Source of the DNA: Gnetum montanum | Lineage: Eukaryota > Streptophyta > Gnetopsida > Gnetales > Gnetaceae | Assembly (NCBI GenBank): GCA_015680685.1 | Contig: MNCI01006016.1 | Coordinates: 119,727 to 183,726 of the forward strand | DNA: 64,000 nucleotides | Direction: 5' to 3' | Shown here: positions 22,240-34,449 of the stretch, piece after piece | Layout of the letters: each line of letters opens with the position of its first letter | How positions within the stretch are numbered: the stretch's first letter is position 1 | Notes under the pieces: model-generated | Database searches by the model: none | The model's input: only the letters and a program-made list of their open reading frames with translations | What the model was told of the DNA's origin: nothing | Position numbers and translations under genes: made by a program

Positions 22240-25200
22240 GGGAGTTTTTGTCATTTTTCAAACCCCAAAACCTTTCCAAGTCCATAAATTGCCAACCTTT
22301 TGTCCAAATGACTTTTTTCTTTGATCTAGAAACTACTAGAGGTAAGCTGTTAATCATGGTATCACAAACCTTAAGGTTTCTAATGAATTTTTTTGAAAAT
22401 TTTTCTAACTTTCCCAAAGGTGATAATGAATACAACAATATGAAACCATCAATTCTTGAGAGTTAGCCCTTCCAACACCTTCTAGAATGACTTATTAACA
22501 TTAAAATACAAATAAAATAATGATTAAAATTGATTACATTAGTCATAATCACAACTTAGCCAAATGTAACTATCTCAAGGAGAGAAGGAATTTCAAATTG
22601 TTTCATGTTACACAAAAATTGCTAACTTGTGGTCATGTTGTAATTATAGATGGTACCAAGACCGAAATGATTATAGGAGGGAGTACTTTGCAACCAAGGA
22701 AGAAATGACTGAGTGGAAGGAGCCAACAAGAATAGCCCTAGAAACAACCAGAAGTAACCCATGCAACAAGACCTCTTTAAGAAGAGTTCAGAGTGGAATC
22801 TATATGACAGATTCTTGAAGAAGAGTTGAAATAGAAAAATCATAGCATGGGAAGGCACTAGGATCCATATTGAGGTTGGAAGTCACACTAACATAAGCCT
22901 ACCTGAACATCATTAGGCATCGTGAAATCCAATTGCTCAATTCTCTAGGAACTAAACTTTAGGCCATTTTTAGAAGATGTTCCAATAGAAGTGAGAACAC
23001 AATTACAAACCTCTCCCATGTGGCCAATCATTATTTCTAGTGGGAATTGATGCATGGGAGAGACATACCGTTTTTGGAATAACAAAAGGTTCAGCTCCAT
23101 AATGAAGATTAAGGACATTTAGGTGTCCTACTCGGCTGATGTTATTGCACAAGTTCTTGGGTTACTTGACACAAGAACATAATTGGTATAGTTATTGACA
23201 GAAGCTAACCCTAAGGGAAAAAAGGAGTAGACCTAGTGGTGTTACATGGTCAACCATAAGAAATTTGGTGTGCTCACATTGGAAAAATGTGTATACTTTA
23301 AGATAGCAACCTATCACCTCAATCCAATGGTAAGGCCCAGCAAGGTGACTGCCTTTTCTACCCGAGCATGCACCACTCTAAGTGAGAGATTTCTAGTGAA
23401 CCTTCTAAAATTAATTTATTTAGATATAGAGAAATGCTTCAAAGAAAATGAATGTGGGATGAAAACCCTACCTTTTCCATGCCTCATCCAGAAACTTTGC
23501 AAAAGGCGGGGATCATCCACTATGCAAATGACATGATCAGGCATACTTCCATTGCCTCATGGTCTAAAATGATAAAGGACAAGATACCTACCATGTCTAA
23601 AGAAAGGGATCAATAGTTTCCACCTTCACCACCTACTCAAGAAACGATGTTGGAGGCCTGCATAGCCATTGAATGCTTGTGCAAAATCTATGAGTAGCTC
23701 TTACATGAGTAGGAGTAGCGTGTCAGAATAAGTGACGTGAACCCATCCGTATATTGACCTGCGATGAGTGACCTTAATGAGGTGGCTTAGAAAATTAGCT
23801 TTATGGAAAGATGTGGATCAATATTCTTTCTCTAATGAATGTAGTTGCTTATGATATTGAATCCCAGTGCTTGAGAGGTGACAATATCTCTATCTCAATA
23901 CCATTTATTCCTAGAAATATCTAGAAATGCCATTTATTCCTAGAAAACTATATTGGTGATGCAAAACCAAGGGCAAGAGACCACTACTAGATTTGTTACT
24001 AACCAAATTGCAAAAAGCACTTAATGCATCTATGGCATTTGTACTAGACGTATCTTCACTTCAAGATGTGTAGACGTCTGTAGGCATGATCAGTGGAAGA
24101 TTGAGTGTTTCCTAGCATGAAGAGTTGCTAGACTGATTTGTGGAGATTAGGCAACTGATTCTAGATATCTTCAAGTTTTTGGACAACATTATTGCAACCT
24201 AGTCAGAGTTATTGGAAGCAAAGGGAAAGTGCATCATCCTGGAAGGGCAACTTGAAATGGCCCAAGTACAAACCCAACACTTGGTTGTGGATGTTGCCAA
24301 ACTATGTGCCTATTTTGCTAATCCTACACTTCTCAACCCAATAATAATAAGATATGAAGCTTTTCAACATCTTAAAAAATGACTAAAACAAGCTAAGGAG
24401 AAAATAGTAACGACCATCTTCAACTAGTCCATAGTAGAAGCAAAAACCTACTTGGTTCAGAAGGACTTGGTTTAGATGTGCCAAGAAAATGAGTCGCTAA
24501 TCATAGAAAATCATTGCTTGTGCAATGTTAATGCACAAAAATAACAAATATAGGAATTCATTCATCAACAACAAGAGTAGCTTACCAAGTTAAACATAGA
24601 ATTGAGGAAATTGGTTGTAGACAATAAAAATTTTTCTATGGAGGAAGCCCAAGACTTATGCCAAAAACCTGTCATTGAGATTGCCACCTAGAGAAACAAG
24701 GCCCTCAAATTTGAAAGAGTCAAGAATCATTATACATACTAGGTTGGCCTGTAGAAGGAAGTAAATGAAAAACACATTCAAATGGCTAAGGCAAAAGTAA
24801 ATGAGGCCCTCTAGTAACTCTAATAAGAAAGAAAGGTATGGTAGCCCATTATCAATGGAATATATTGAATTGGCCAATCTTTGCTATGCAAACTTGGTGA
24901 TGCTAACTGACAAACAACCATGGTCAAAACTTGAGAAGAAAGTGGCTAGCTTGTACTTACTTTATGAGGCCTAGTTCAAGCACCATAAGGACACAAAGCA
25001 AAAGCTTCAAATAGTAAACATTGAACTCAATGTTCTTAGGTTATGATTCACTAATCAACGATCAACTACTAAGAACTTGTCCAAGAGAATGAATGATTAC
25101 TAGGAGCTGTAGAACACAGTTAGGGCATTTGATACTCAATGTAAGTAATTCGATGCCTAGTTCATCAATGCTAAGGAGCTATTTCTAGCAATTCCCTATC

Positions 25201-25440
25201 CTTTAGATGTACCCATTTCTACCCACATTAGCAAAGCTACATGGATGATGCACAATCCCAAGAGTAATGAGGAGAAAATGAAAGGCCTTCCACCAAAAGT
25301 TGTAGCAATAGTAGGACAACCACAACCACCTCAGCCACCACACATGTCTAAATTCAGTGAGGGACCCTTAGAACCTTAGCAGCCACCACCACCTAGGATT
25401 TTTTGACCTTCTCCACCAACTTCATGTCATCAAAGGAAGT
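22240..25440 (+). pseudogene. Element B extra 3' gene: transposon-protein domain plus coiled coil
   Basis: The third gene of the element, after pol, in the same direction. N-terminal part (to about 22820) has basic and polar stretches such as EEMTEWKEPTRIALE. A globular part at about 22900-23580 ends with LPFPCLIQKLC (23468-23500), which I match to the 'putative plant transposon protein' family (PF20167) from memory. A long Lys/Glu/Gln-rich region at about 24050-25240 looks like a coiled coil and contains YIELANLCYANLVML. A Pro-rich tail (QPQPPQPPHMSKF) ends near 25440. Stops and frameshifts are numerous. The function of this family is not known to me. Confidence 0.6.
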
Positions 25441-25627
25441 ATTGTCCAATTTTGAATAGTCATGTCATGGTGTTTAATTTTGTGTCATGAACATCATAAT
25501 TTTTGTAATGTGTTGGTCTATACACTCAAGTACTCAATTTTGTCAAGTTAACTTGTTAAGTTTAGCATTGGTCAATAATCCCATACCTTTCGAATTTTGT
25601 AAAGAAATCATGGACAAGTTTTCATTT

Positions 25628-25640
25628 AGTCATGGGGGTA
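25628..25640 (+). other. Element B 3' polypurine tract
   Basis: AGTCATGGGGGTA lies directly before the 3' LTR. It is the usual primer site for plus-strand DNA synthesis. D has TCATGGGGGTA at the same place and C has GTGGGGGTA. Confidence 0.8.
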
Positions 25641-26512
25641 TGATGAGTTGTAGGTAGTTACATCAACTAGGCCTCTTGCCTAGAAATACATGCTCACCAA
25701 CCACATTTATGACATCAATCAATCATAGTGTAGTGAAGCTCTTACAATTTTTGTAGTTGAAAGTTAGAATATTTTCTTAAGTGTCCATAGTAGGAGTCAT
25801 TGAGTGTACAGATCTTTATTTGGGCATTGTTGTACTTGAGCACCATAGTGTGTACGACAGTAAAGATGAGCTTCTTGATAAACCTTGCAACATTCTAGAT
25901 AGTTTAGATATTTATTCATGCATTCAATGCTTTTAGTTGTTGATTTAATGTTTTCCAATAATTTAGCTAATTAAGCAAGATAACATAGATAAATTAAATA
26001 CAAAAGTACAACCACTTCAAGCATAACATGTATTTGCATGGTAATCCCAACAGTGTAATTACTTGGTGCACCCAGTAGCATAGTGCTTGGTAACCCAATA
26101 GTGNGTGTGATTACTTGGTGCACCCAGTAGCATAGTGCTTGGTAACCCAATAGTGGATACATGGGTTTAGGACGTGTACGGAAAGTGGGACTGGATGCTT
26201 ATGTTAGGACCATTTTGAGAATAGTTACTTAGTTAATTTAGATTAGTCATTAAATTACCTTCTCTCTCCCTCTCCCCAAGCATCAAAGAACATAAGACAT
26301 AAAATGATAAAAATCATATGCCTCAATTACACTTAATCATATCTTTGTACATCATAAGTGTAATTTGGAAGACAACGAATAACCTTAGGGCAAGATTCAC
26401 TTCCTAGAAGACTAGTGCACTGGAAACTATAAAGTCCACGAAATTCAACCAGATCGTGTGTGAACACTTTGTGATTCATATGGTTGGCGTAGGGGTACCT
26501 TGCCAATCATTA
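25641..26512 (+). mobile_element. Element B 3' LTR
   Basis: 872 bases including one N at 26104. It starts TGATGAG and ends CATTA (CA decayed to TA). It lacks most of the U3 GACTAGGCC repeats of the 5' copy. A 51-bp unit, 26053-26103, is repeated at 26105-26155 on either side of the N; the 5' LTR has one copy. Confidence 0.88.
26053..26155. repeat. 51-bp duplication around an N
   Basis: Two copies of a 51-bp unit differ at one base and are separated by a single N. The sister LTR has one copy, so this is probably an unmerged assembly overlap and not a biological repeat. Confidence 0.75.
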
Positions 26513-26517
26513 GATAG

Positions 26518-28618
26518 TCTAGGCTAGTATGCCTAGATTCTCTTATATAGGAACTTTCCAAGTACATGTTAGAGTTGAAAATAATTCATGGACATTTATA
26601 AAATATGTAGTAAAATGTTTGCATTTAATGTCAAAAGCATTTATTATATCCTTTAGATTTTTTAGTTCACTATTCTTCTATCTAAGGCCTATGCTAACAT
26701 GACTTCAAGGTTGGGCGTAAGTCTAGGAACTTCATTGTACCTTTACTACCATATTTATATAGTGGGAATTTGCCTAATAAATTTTACTTAATCTCCTTTC
26801 TTACTAGTTCAATTACATGGGTGGCTTTTGGTTTAGGTGTAGGTTGTCCTTGTCCATGTACATGTTCTTCTCTAGGTTGCTTTTTCCTTCTTTATGATGG
26901 ACCACTAGCCTCTAAGACTCTCTTACATAGCATATGTAATTACATAAATGATTGATTGTTAGATTATGGTTTCTAACCCTATTTGTTTTAACCCTTGTTC
27001 ATCCTTGGAATTGGCTTTATTTCTAAAAATTTTAATACTAACACCTTGAACTAATTACAGTATAATATCTAGGAGGTTCTAATTTAGTTATTGAATCTTA
27101 ATTTCACTTTATTTTAATCACTTATTAGCATTAACTACCTTAGATTTTTAAAATATAGGATTTTTGGAAGCTTTCAAATAGAAAATCTACATCCCCATGA
27201 CATAGAACTTAACTCTAGTAGCTCACAAATTTTGAAATGAGTGAATTCAAAGTTTTGATGCTCAAGAAATAATAGTTTGAAGGCTTGGGCTCTTTGAAAT
27301 GGAAAATACTTCCTTGTGCAATGATAGAAATGTGAGAAATAAGCTAATAGTTAATGCGTATATAGGTTTTGAGGATTACATTGATGGGGTTGCATCAATG
27401 GAACAATTGTTTGTGGGTTCGTTTAGAATTTTCATGAAATTTTAAAATTATTTTAGTAATTTGTGGATTGAATGAGAGTTATAAGAAGGTTTTAAGTGTG
27501 AAGATTATGTGAACAATTAGGATAAGTGAAAATGATCAATTGATAGGATTGCAAAGTGTAAATTATGAAGAATCTAGATTGTTTAGATTGTTATTCCCTA
27601 AAATAAAGAGAGCTAACTATATGATGATTCTTAATAATGAAATGAATGGTGCTAGATGTTTTGGAGATTTGGAGAAATTTTATAGGCTAGATTATCAAGA
27701 GTTATATTAGTGGATCCTTCCCAAAGAAGACTCCTATCCAAAATTCTTTTATATAACCAGCTCACAAAGTGTGCATGGATACTTAATAGATTAAATGTTG
27801 ATCAAGACCATGTTCAAACACCCACACAATTATTCTTATTAGGATTCTACATTATATTAAACAAAATTATTAGGTCCATAATTGCACACAACAGTAAGGT
27901 GAAAATGGAATGAGAAGGGATTCCAAAGATCAAGATGTGAGGTAGCTTACTATTTCCATGACAAATTCTTATGTCAGTTATCTTCAGAATGAACATCATA
28001 CCTATTTACTTAGGTTTCAAACCAACTTGCATTACATCATGCTAGGCTTATCACCATGAGACCAATCACAACCATATTCATTGGTTAAAGAAAACATTGG
28101 GGAAGCATATATTAGATTAATGTGATAATTAATTATAAGTATTTTCTTTAGAAATATTAACTCTTGGTTAGAGGGATATCTTTAGGAATGAGTCACATGT
28201 CTTTATAGTCATATAATGAAACTAATTCAAGAAACCTTAATATTCTTAAAAGTAGTCTATATTTAAGCATGGGTCATATGTCTTTCCAATGGTATTGTAA
28301 GAATATTTTTAAGTATGTTAATTAATTATTTTGTTTTCTTTATTAGAGAACTATCTTTAGGCATCATATTTCTTTCTAGTGTCATACTAAGGTAATATTT
28401 TTAGTTAAGAATATGCTTTTACCATATATAAAAAATAAGTAATGGCATGATCACATGAAGTAGTGGGACACAAAGAGGAAGTATAAGGAATTAAAAAATC
28501 TCCTTAATGTCACACTCTTCTAATTCCTCTTGGTCATTTTATTTTTCTTCAAGGCATAATGATCATGGATAAATTTTAGTTTCATGTGATAAGAACCATA
28601 TTACTTTCATGATAAGTA
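26518..28618 (-). other. Element E spacer and damaged extra gene region
   Basis: E continues here after B. 27690-28618 aligns with C 33310-34050, for example AGTTATATTAGTGGATCCTTCCC against AGTTACATAAGTGGGTGCTTCCC. Compared with C, E lacks over 2 kb between this point and its LTR, so most of the extra gene has been lost. I recognise no open gene. A promoter-like module lies at 27355-27400. Confidence 0.55.
27355..27400 (-). promoter_or_regulatory. Internal promoter-like module of element E
   Basis: On the minus strand, GCATCAATG/CATTGATG inverted motifs (27392-27400 and 27379-27386) stand just upstream of CCTATATACGC (TATA-like, 27355-27365). E's own LTR U3 holds GCATCAATG (12979-12987) and TTGATG (12996-13001). 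The position matches C's module. This is the weakest of the three cases. Confidence 0.4.
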
Positions 28619-28623
28619 ATAAG

Positions 28624-29424
28624 TGATGGAGCAATTCAACAACCAACCATATGAGTCATGAGTGTTCACATGTGGCCCGATCATAATTTGTAGATAGAAA
28701 ATATTAATATTCTACTAATAGAGTTGATGTTTAGGACTATTATCTTCTCATGTGCAGATAGTGAAATTTAAGTGTATGGTTTAGCTCACTGTGAGATGTA
28801 TGATAGTTGATGTTGTGTGGCACAAATTACTCCTAAGCATAAGCATGATGAGATGAAAATAGTTTCTATGTTTAGGTAATAGCAAGTAAGTAGATATATT
28901 ATACTCTAAGTAATGAGTATTCATTCCTGGTCCTCTGGTCAAGTCTTGGACTTATATAATTGCCACTAGGCTACCAAATGGAGTTATCATGCAGCAAATA
29001 AAATAACACCACTACTTGGATTACCAGAAAACTACACTTAATGTTTGCAACTAGTTGTACCCATGCTGATGTACTAAGTATGCATGTAAAGTAAGTACTT
29101 GAAAAGGTAAAGTGCTAACTAAGAAAACATGGAAAATTATTCTAAGTAAACAGAAAGTAAACTAAGTCATGTTGCAATGATGCAAAAGAGTTTGATCTTT
29201 ATTGTCATTCATAAATTATGTTCACGTTAAATTTTTTTGAATAAAGAGTNATGGAATGAAAAGTTAACAAATCATGCTTCCAAGTATCAAATTTATAGGG
29301 TTGCATACATCCGAAGATATTATATCAACAATGATGTTGCATGGACTATGATATCATATAAATGACATCATTAATGCAATATTGTTATTACAATATTGTT
29401 GGTGAAGAAAAACTGACTTTATCA
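28624..29424 (-). mobile_element. Element C 3' LTR
   Basis: Plus-strand ends are TGATGGAGC and CTTTATCA. It aligns with 40819-41704. U3 holds CAATATTG at 29377-29384 and 29391-29398, and the minus-strand TATA box CTATAAAT lies at 29291-29298. An N at 29250 stands where the other LTR has about 80 more bases. Confidence 0.88.
29291..29298 (-). promoter_or_regulatory. TATA box of element C LTR
   Basis: CTATAAAT on the minus strand, about 80 bp downstream of the paired CAATATTG palindromes of U3. Confidence 0.55.
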
Positions 29425-29438
29425 TACCCCCACAACTG
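29425..29438 (-). other. Element C 3' polypurine tract
   Basis: Minus-strand AGTTGTGGGGGTA directly abuts the 3' LTR. It shares the GGGGGTA end with the tracts of B and D. Confidence 0.75.
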
Positions 29439-29599
29439 ACTGGGAACTTGTCCTCAAGTTAAAAAAAATGAGGATAGAGTTGTTTACAAAATTAGGAGGT
29501 AGATTTTACTATACATGACTAATGAACTAGTTACATGACTCTAAATGCATGCAATGGTGTTTGTACAAAATTTTACATAGTTTCTTGAAAAAACAAACA

Positions 29600-32560
29600 A
29601 AAACAAGACATAAACTTGAAGAATCTCAATGTAGCCGAAGAGCCCAATGGTGGCGGCTCCTCCATTAGTTTCTTTTCCTTGTCATTAGGCTTCTTTAACT
29701 AATATCAATTGAGAAGTGCTTGAAGTTTTCTTTCTCCATTTTGGGATCATGTACCACCCATGCCTATTGTGCAATGTGTGATGGGATCAATACATCCCAT
29801 AGACATGGCAATTGTGAAAATATTTTGTTTACCTTGTGTAATTCCTAATAGTCTAACATTCTTTTGGCTAGGTTAGCTACAAAAACCTTTTGACCTTGGT
29901 AGTTGGCCTTTACTACAATTTCTAAATTTACCACATGCAACTTCTACAGAGCATCTTTCTGATTAAAAAAATTCTTTCTTATATAGAGCATAAACGGTTG
30001 CTACTTATTGCTCTAGCTTATTTCTAGGCCTACTTGTTATTAACATGGCTAAGTTAGCATACCTCAGGTTTTCTAACCCCATGTATTCTATCAGGCCCTC
30101 TATCTGCAGGTCTTTATTTTTTATTTTTTCTTGGTGGACATGAGCTAAGCTATCCAAGATAGGTTGTTAGTCTAGATTCTATGCTAAAATTGAGTTGATC
30201 TAGGCCTTAGCTATCTAGATTTATTTTTCATTAATTTGTTTGTACATGCCCAATTGATCATGGAAATATTCTTTAAGCCTTTCATGCCTCTTTACTTCAT
30301 TCTACCATGTGCTTATTTCAATAGTAAACTTTTGTCAGATGGTGCATACCTCCTTCATTGAGAGGGTTCTATTTTCTCGTGTTAGGTGGCTCATATCTTG
30401 ATTGATCCATACTAATTTTTCTCAAAGTTACTAAATTCTTTCTCTGAGGACATTCTTTTGGTAATCAATGTTGGTCAATTAAGCATTTTCTGTAGCTATA
30501 TGTTTTTTCTCTTCTTGTAAGGAAGTGAGTGCCTTAACATGTACATTAGTTTGGGCTTCAACTATTAAGGAATCCTACACTACCTTCTTCTTTTCATGTT
30601 CCACATACTTGTTGTGGTTAATGAGGAAATTTATGTGATCTATCTAGAACTACTCTAGTTGATTAGACATAATGTATTGTGTTGGATCTTTCTTTTCTAC
30701 ATGCAAGGTCATGAGCTCTTCTTGTAATATGCTAAATTCATTATTAGCATGTTCTGCCCTAGTTTCTACCATGATCAACTTTACTTTAGTGGTTATCAAA
30801 TCAAACTAAACTATAGTGACATCATTGGGGATGTCAAAAATATTTTTCATAATCTGTCCTATCTACATCAATCTATCAAGTGCATCTTCAAGATTTCCAA
30901 AAGTCATTAAGGTACCAGCTAATATTTGAGCATCTTTGCCTCCAAAAATATTTTTTGGTAGCACAACAGGGATATTAAAAGATTCTATAATGTGATTTGT
31001 AATTAATTTTTGGCTCCTGCTACATCTTGATGTTGCATTACCATAACTGTGGCTTCTTCACTTGTTTCCAACATCACTTGGAATGATGCAACATTCCTTG
31101 ATATTTGTTGTAACCATGCATCCCCTCCTCCTCACTATAATGAGAGTTTTCCACTAACAGGATCTATGGAAACAATGGGTCTAATTGCATTATCTATGAC
31201 CTTGTAAAGATTAGCCTCTTCATGTGTTTCCAAACTAATAATCTCTACAATTAGCTATAGATGACTCATTGAAGGCCTGTAAGCTTGTAGTGATGGTGGT
31301 GGAACTTGTTGCTGCTATTATTGCTATTTTTGTTATTACTACTACTCAATTTTTTGTTGACTGCTAGGCCTAACCTATTATTGCTAACCAGTAGTAGGAG
31401 TGCTATCATTAAGGGTCATGCCTACAATTTCCTCAATGCCTTCTAGGTTTTCTACCTAATCTTTTTTTAGAGGCACTAGTTTGAGCATCTCTACATATGA
31501 GGCATTTTCATCTTTCCTAGGGAAAACATTAGTATACCTTAGGATTCTAGCTCATCTACATAGCTTCCTGATAAGGCAAGGAAATGGAAGTATCAACTTC
31601 CCTACCTTCTTCTCCTTAAACCACCATTGGATCTTGAAAAAGTAGAGATGGGTGATGTTTGCATTAAATTTCATCATCAAAATGTTGCTTCCTTTGGTCA
31701 CATAAGTTGATATTCTATTCAATTTATTTGTGGGAAATAGATGATAAGTGTCAATTTTGAAATAAATTTTCTCTTCTATAGTTAGCTAACTGTAATCTTT
31801 GTCATCTTTGTCATATGCTCACTGCAACCAAAGTTTTCTCACATTTTTATTAAATCTAATTGAAAGTTGTGCCATATTTTCCCCTTCATTAGGCACATTA
31901 AGGGATTTAGTAATCACCTTTAGAAAATAAGATATTGATACTCCCTTAATCTTGACCATTACATCAACCTACTTATTATGCCAGAATTGGTATGCTTCTC
32001 CTAAGTGCCATTCTTCACTGCTTGTGATTGTAGGCCATAGCAGTGATGCTTACAATTGCACCTTTACTGTGTCTATAGAAAATTTCATAAATGGACCAAA
32101 ATTTATCTCTATGATGATTGTGGACATAATTGGTTTTTCCTAAGTGGCCTAGAGGCATTCCTATGATAGCATGAGTTTTTATCCTTACTCTGGTGCTTGT
32201 GGAACTTTATCCTCTACCTTGATAGATTACTCTATGATAGGGGTTTGCTGATGAATCTAAAAGATTATGCCTCTTACTCTGCATGCTTTTCTTGTGGGGT
32301 TTGTTCACCCATTTAGCCTTTTTCATAGCCTCTCAATCTTTTGCTTGCTGGCTATGAAGGTTCTCCTTTTGCTCCTCTTTTTGGGACCATCTACAGTAAT
32401 CAAGGATTTGGAAATTATTAAAATTTTTATACCAATTCTTAATAACTCTTTTTCTCACTTGTACCCTTATCTAGATCAGGTTCTTAGCTTATCATGATTA
32501 CAGAGTTAGAAAAGTTTCAAAAAGGAACCCCCTTAGGTGTTATTTCCCTTGTAACCCTTC
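29600..32560 (-). pseudogene. Element C extra 3' gene: transposon-protein domain plus coiled coil
   Basis: Same gene as in B. The minus strand reads LPFPCLIRKLC at 31558-31590, one residue different from B's LPFPCLIQKLC. A long polar helix-forming region follows, with IEGLIEYMGLENLRYANLAM near 30070 (B has YIELANLCYANLVML). The C-terminal tail near 29640 contains EEPPPLGS-like proline-rich sequence. Frames are broken throughout. The N-terminus lies a few hundred bases downstream of the promoter module at 32944-33005. Confidence 0.6.
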
Positions 32561-32943
32561 ACAGTTATCAGCTTTGCTCTCATTTATGACCTAAAGTAGT
32601 TTGTATGGTACATTAAGAGGATTATTTAAGTGTTTTTCTACCTTGGTTTGATTAATTAAGTGTTTTTCTTATACTTACCCTTTAAGATATCTTCTAGGCA
32701 TTAGACTTTTAGCTCAAATTTCAACAATATCATGCTAAATACACCCCTCGAAAAACTAAGTTAAGAGCTCCATGATCAACAAGGTTCATGAATTTGAAAA
32801 ATTGGAGCTACGAGGGTCAGGTTATGAGAGTTGGAAGTTAGGGTGTCAAAGCTCTTTGATGGAAAGAAAAAAAATGACGATAACATAGCTCTTTGCAAAT
32901 AAGGAATGAAGAAAATGGATAACTCCCATGCATATATATACTA

Positions 32944-33005
32944 AATTTATATGCACAATATTGTAAATCATATATCATACATACAATATTGTAGCCACAA
33001 TATCA
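32944..33005 (-). promoter_or_regulatory. Internal U3-like promoter module of element C
   Basis: CAATATTG occurs at 32956-32963 and 32984-32991, and CAATATCA at 32998-33005. The TATA box TATAAATT (minus strand) follows at 32944-32951. The element's LTR U3 has two CAATATTG palindromes upstream of CTATAAAT. The module stands between pol and the extra gene, as in B. A promoter role is inferred. Confidence 0.6.
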
Positions 33006-34412
33006 CCTTTGAAAATTTCAAATTTTTCTTGCAATTTTTAGGAAAAAAAAGGATTAAATCAAATGCCTAGTCAATATGAAGCATGTATAGAGGGTCTTGG
33101 AGTGGATATGATGCACCGATTATGAAAAGAAATAAGTATGATAAAGGAATATTGGTCTACGAAGGTATATTAAGTATGTATAAGATGGATGAGAAGGGAA
33201 TGAATTTTTGGTATATAAACAGAGTTAGTGGATGTTAAGGGAAGTACTTATTGACATTTATTGTTCTTGGAAGGTTTAAGATGATGTGGTATTATTTTCC
33301 AAGTATGAAATACAAGAGTTACATAAGTGGGTGCTTCCCAAAGTAGGCTCCTTTAGTGCCCTTGGATAACCATGACGTAGAGTGTCTGTAGGCACTTAAG
33401 GAGTTGAATGTAATGCATACTTATCTATCAAAAACACATGTTAGTAGTACCAAGTTGTAAAAATTATGCTATATTATATAAAATCATAAGTTATGATTAA
33501 TTATACAGTGAGGTGAGATGGATCATAGAAATGATTGTAGAGAATTGAGATGTAAGGTATCTTACCATAGGCATAATGAATTTCTACATTTTATTAGTGG
33601 CAAAAGTAATCATTAGAAATTCTATCTAAGATTTAAACCAAGTCAAAACCACATCTAGTGACATCGCATTATTTCACCTTGCAGATTTATAACCTTAAAG
33701 CTGTCACCATCACAAGGAGTATGATCACTTGGCATTTTGTCCAAGGGAGGAGTTTATTCATTACACTTTTTATTTTTTATTGAAATTTCTAAGAAACTGC
33801 CTACCTTCAGGCATGGATAACATGTCTTTCTAGTGACATGGTAAGGTAACCCTTATTGTACTTTTACTTCCTTTTTTCATTAAATCTAGAAGGATATTAT
33901 TACAAGCTTAGTAAATAACATGATAGAACATACACCAGTGATTCAAGAGATTCCACAAATCCCCTTGAGGTCACACCCTTTACATTCCCACTTGGTTCTT
34001 TAGTTTTCTAGCTAGGCATAATGATGACAAGTTTATTCTTAGTTTTATTAGAAAAAGGACATTGTTATGGCCATGGTAATAACCTCTTATTGCTTGGAAT
34101 AGGTGGATGGATGTTGTGGTCTCACTATATAAACAATTAGTCCTTTATGACTTGATAACATGGAGAAATATTCTCCTTATTAGACTACATCTTGCCTTAT
34201 TCACAAACATATGTACAAGTAAAATGAAAGCAAAATATGAAAAACATGTAAAATATATTAGGAATGAAAAATCAAAAAAGAATTAGAAGAATGTTAAGAA
34301 AGTACAAAATTATTAAGAAATTGAAAAGTATAAAAGAATGGAAAAATTGTGCCAAGAAATTAGAAAAATGAAAAGAAAATGAAAATTTAGAAAAGTACTT
34401 ATGTGTCTAGAT
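33006..34412 (-). other. Element C spacer between pol and internal promoter
   Basis: About 1.4 kb with no recognisable gene. 33310-34050 aligns with E 27690-28618, and the following part with E 41710 onward. A-rich sequence with repeated GAAAA runs lies at 34200-34400. Confidence 0.5.
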
Positions 34413-34417
34413 AGACA

Positions 34418-34428
34418 CCCCCATGACT
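34418..34428 (-). promoter_or_regulatory. Internal G-rich tract after pol, possible central polypurine tract
   Basis: Minus-strand AGTCATGGGGG, followed by TGTCT, lies just after the integrase end. It is identical over 11 bases to the site after pol in B (20539-20549) and to B's 3' polypurine tract. Confidence 0.5.
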
Positions 34429-34449
34429 ATTATCTAAATTGGTCAATCA

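Larger units (their letters stand above)
13416..26512 (+). mobile_element. Element B: complete 13.1-kb Tat-type LTR retrotransposon
   Basis: B is bounded by two LTRs (13416-14292 and 25641-26512) and flanked by the 5-bp duplication GATAG at 13411-13415 and 26513-26517. Order: LTR, primer binding site, gag, protease, RT, RNase H, integrase, G-rich site, internal promoter module, extra gene, polypurine tract, LTR. All coding parts carry stops or frameshifts, so it is complete in structure but not functional. LTR copies differ clearly (roughly one base in twelve in a stretch I compared), so it is not recent. It lies inside element E. Confidence 0.9.

Noticed and set aside
23901-23946. Direct repeat CCATTTATTCCTAGAAA in B's extra gene
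   Set aside because: A single 29-bp tandem duplication in decayed sequence; nothing suggests function.
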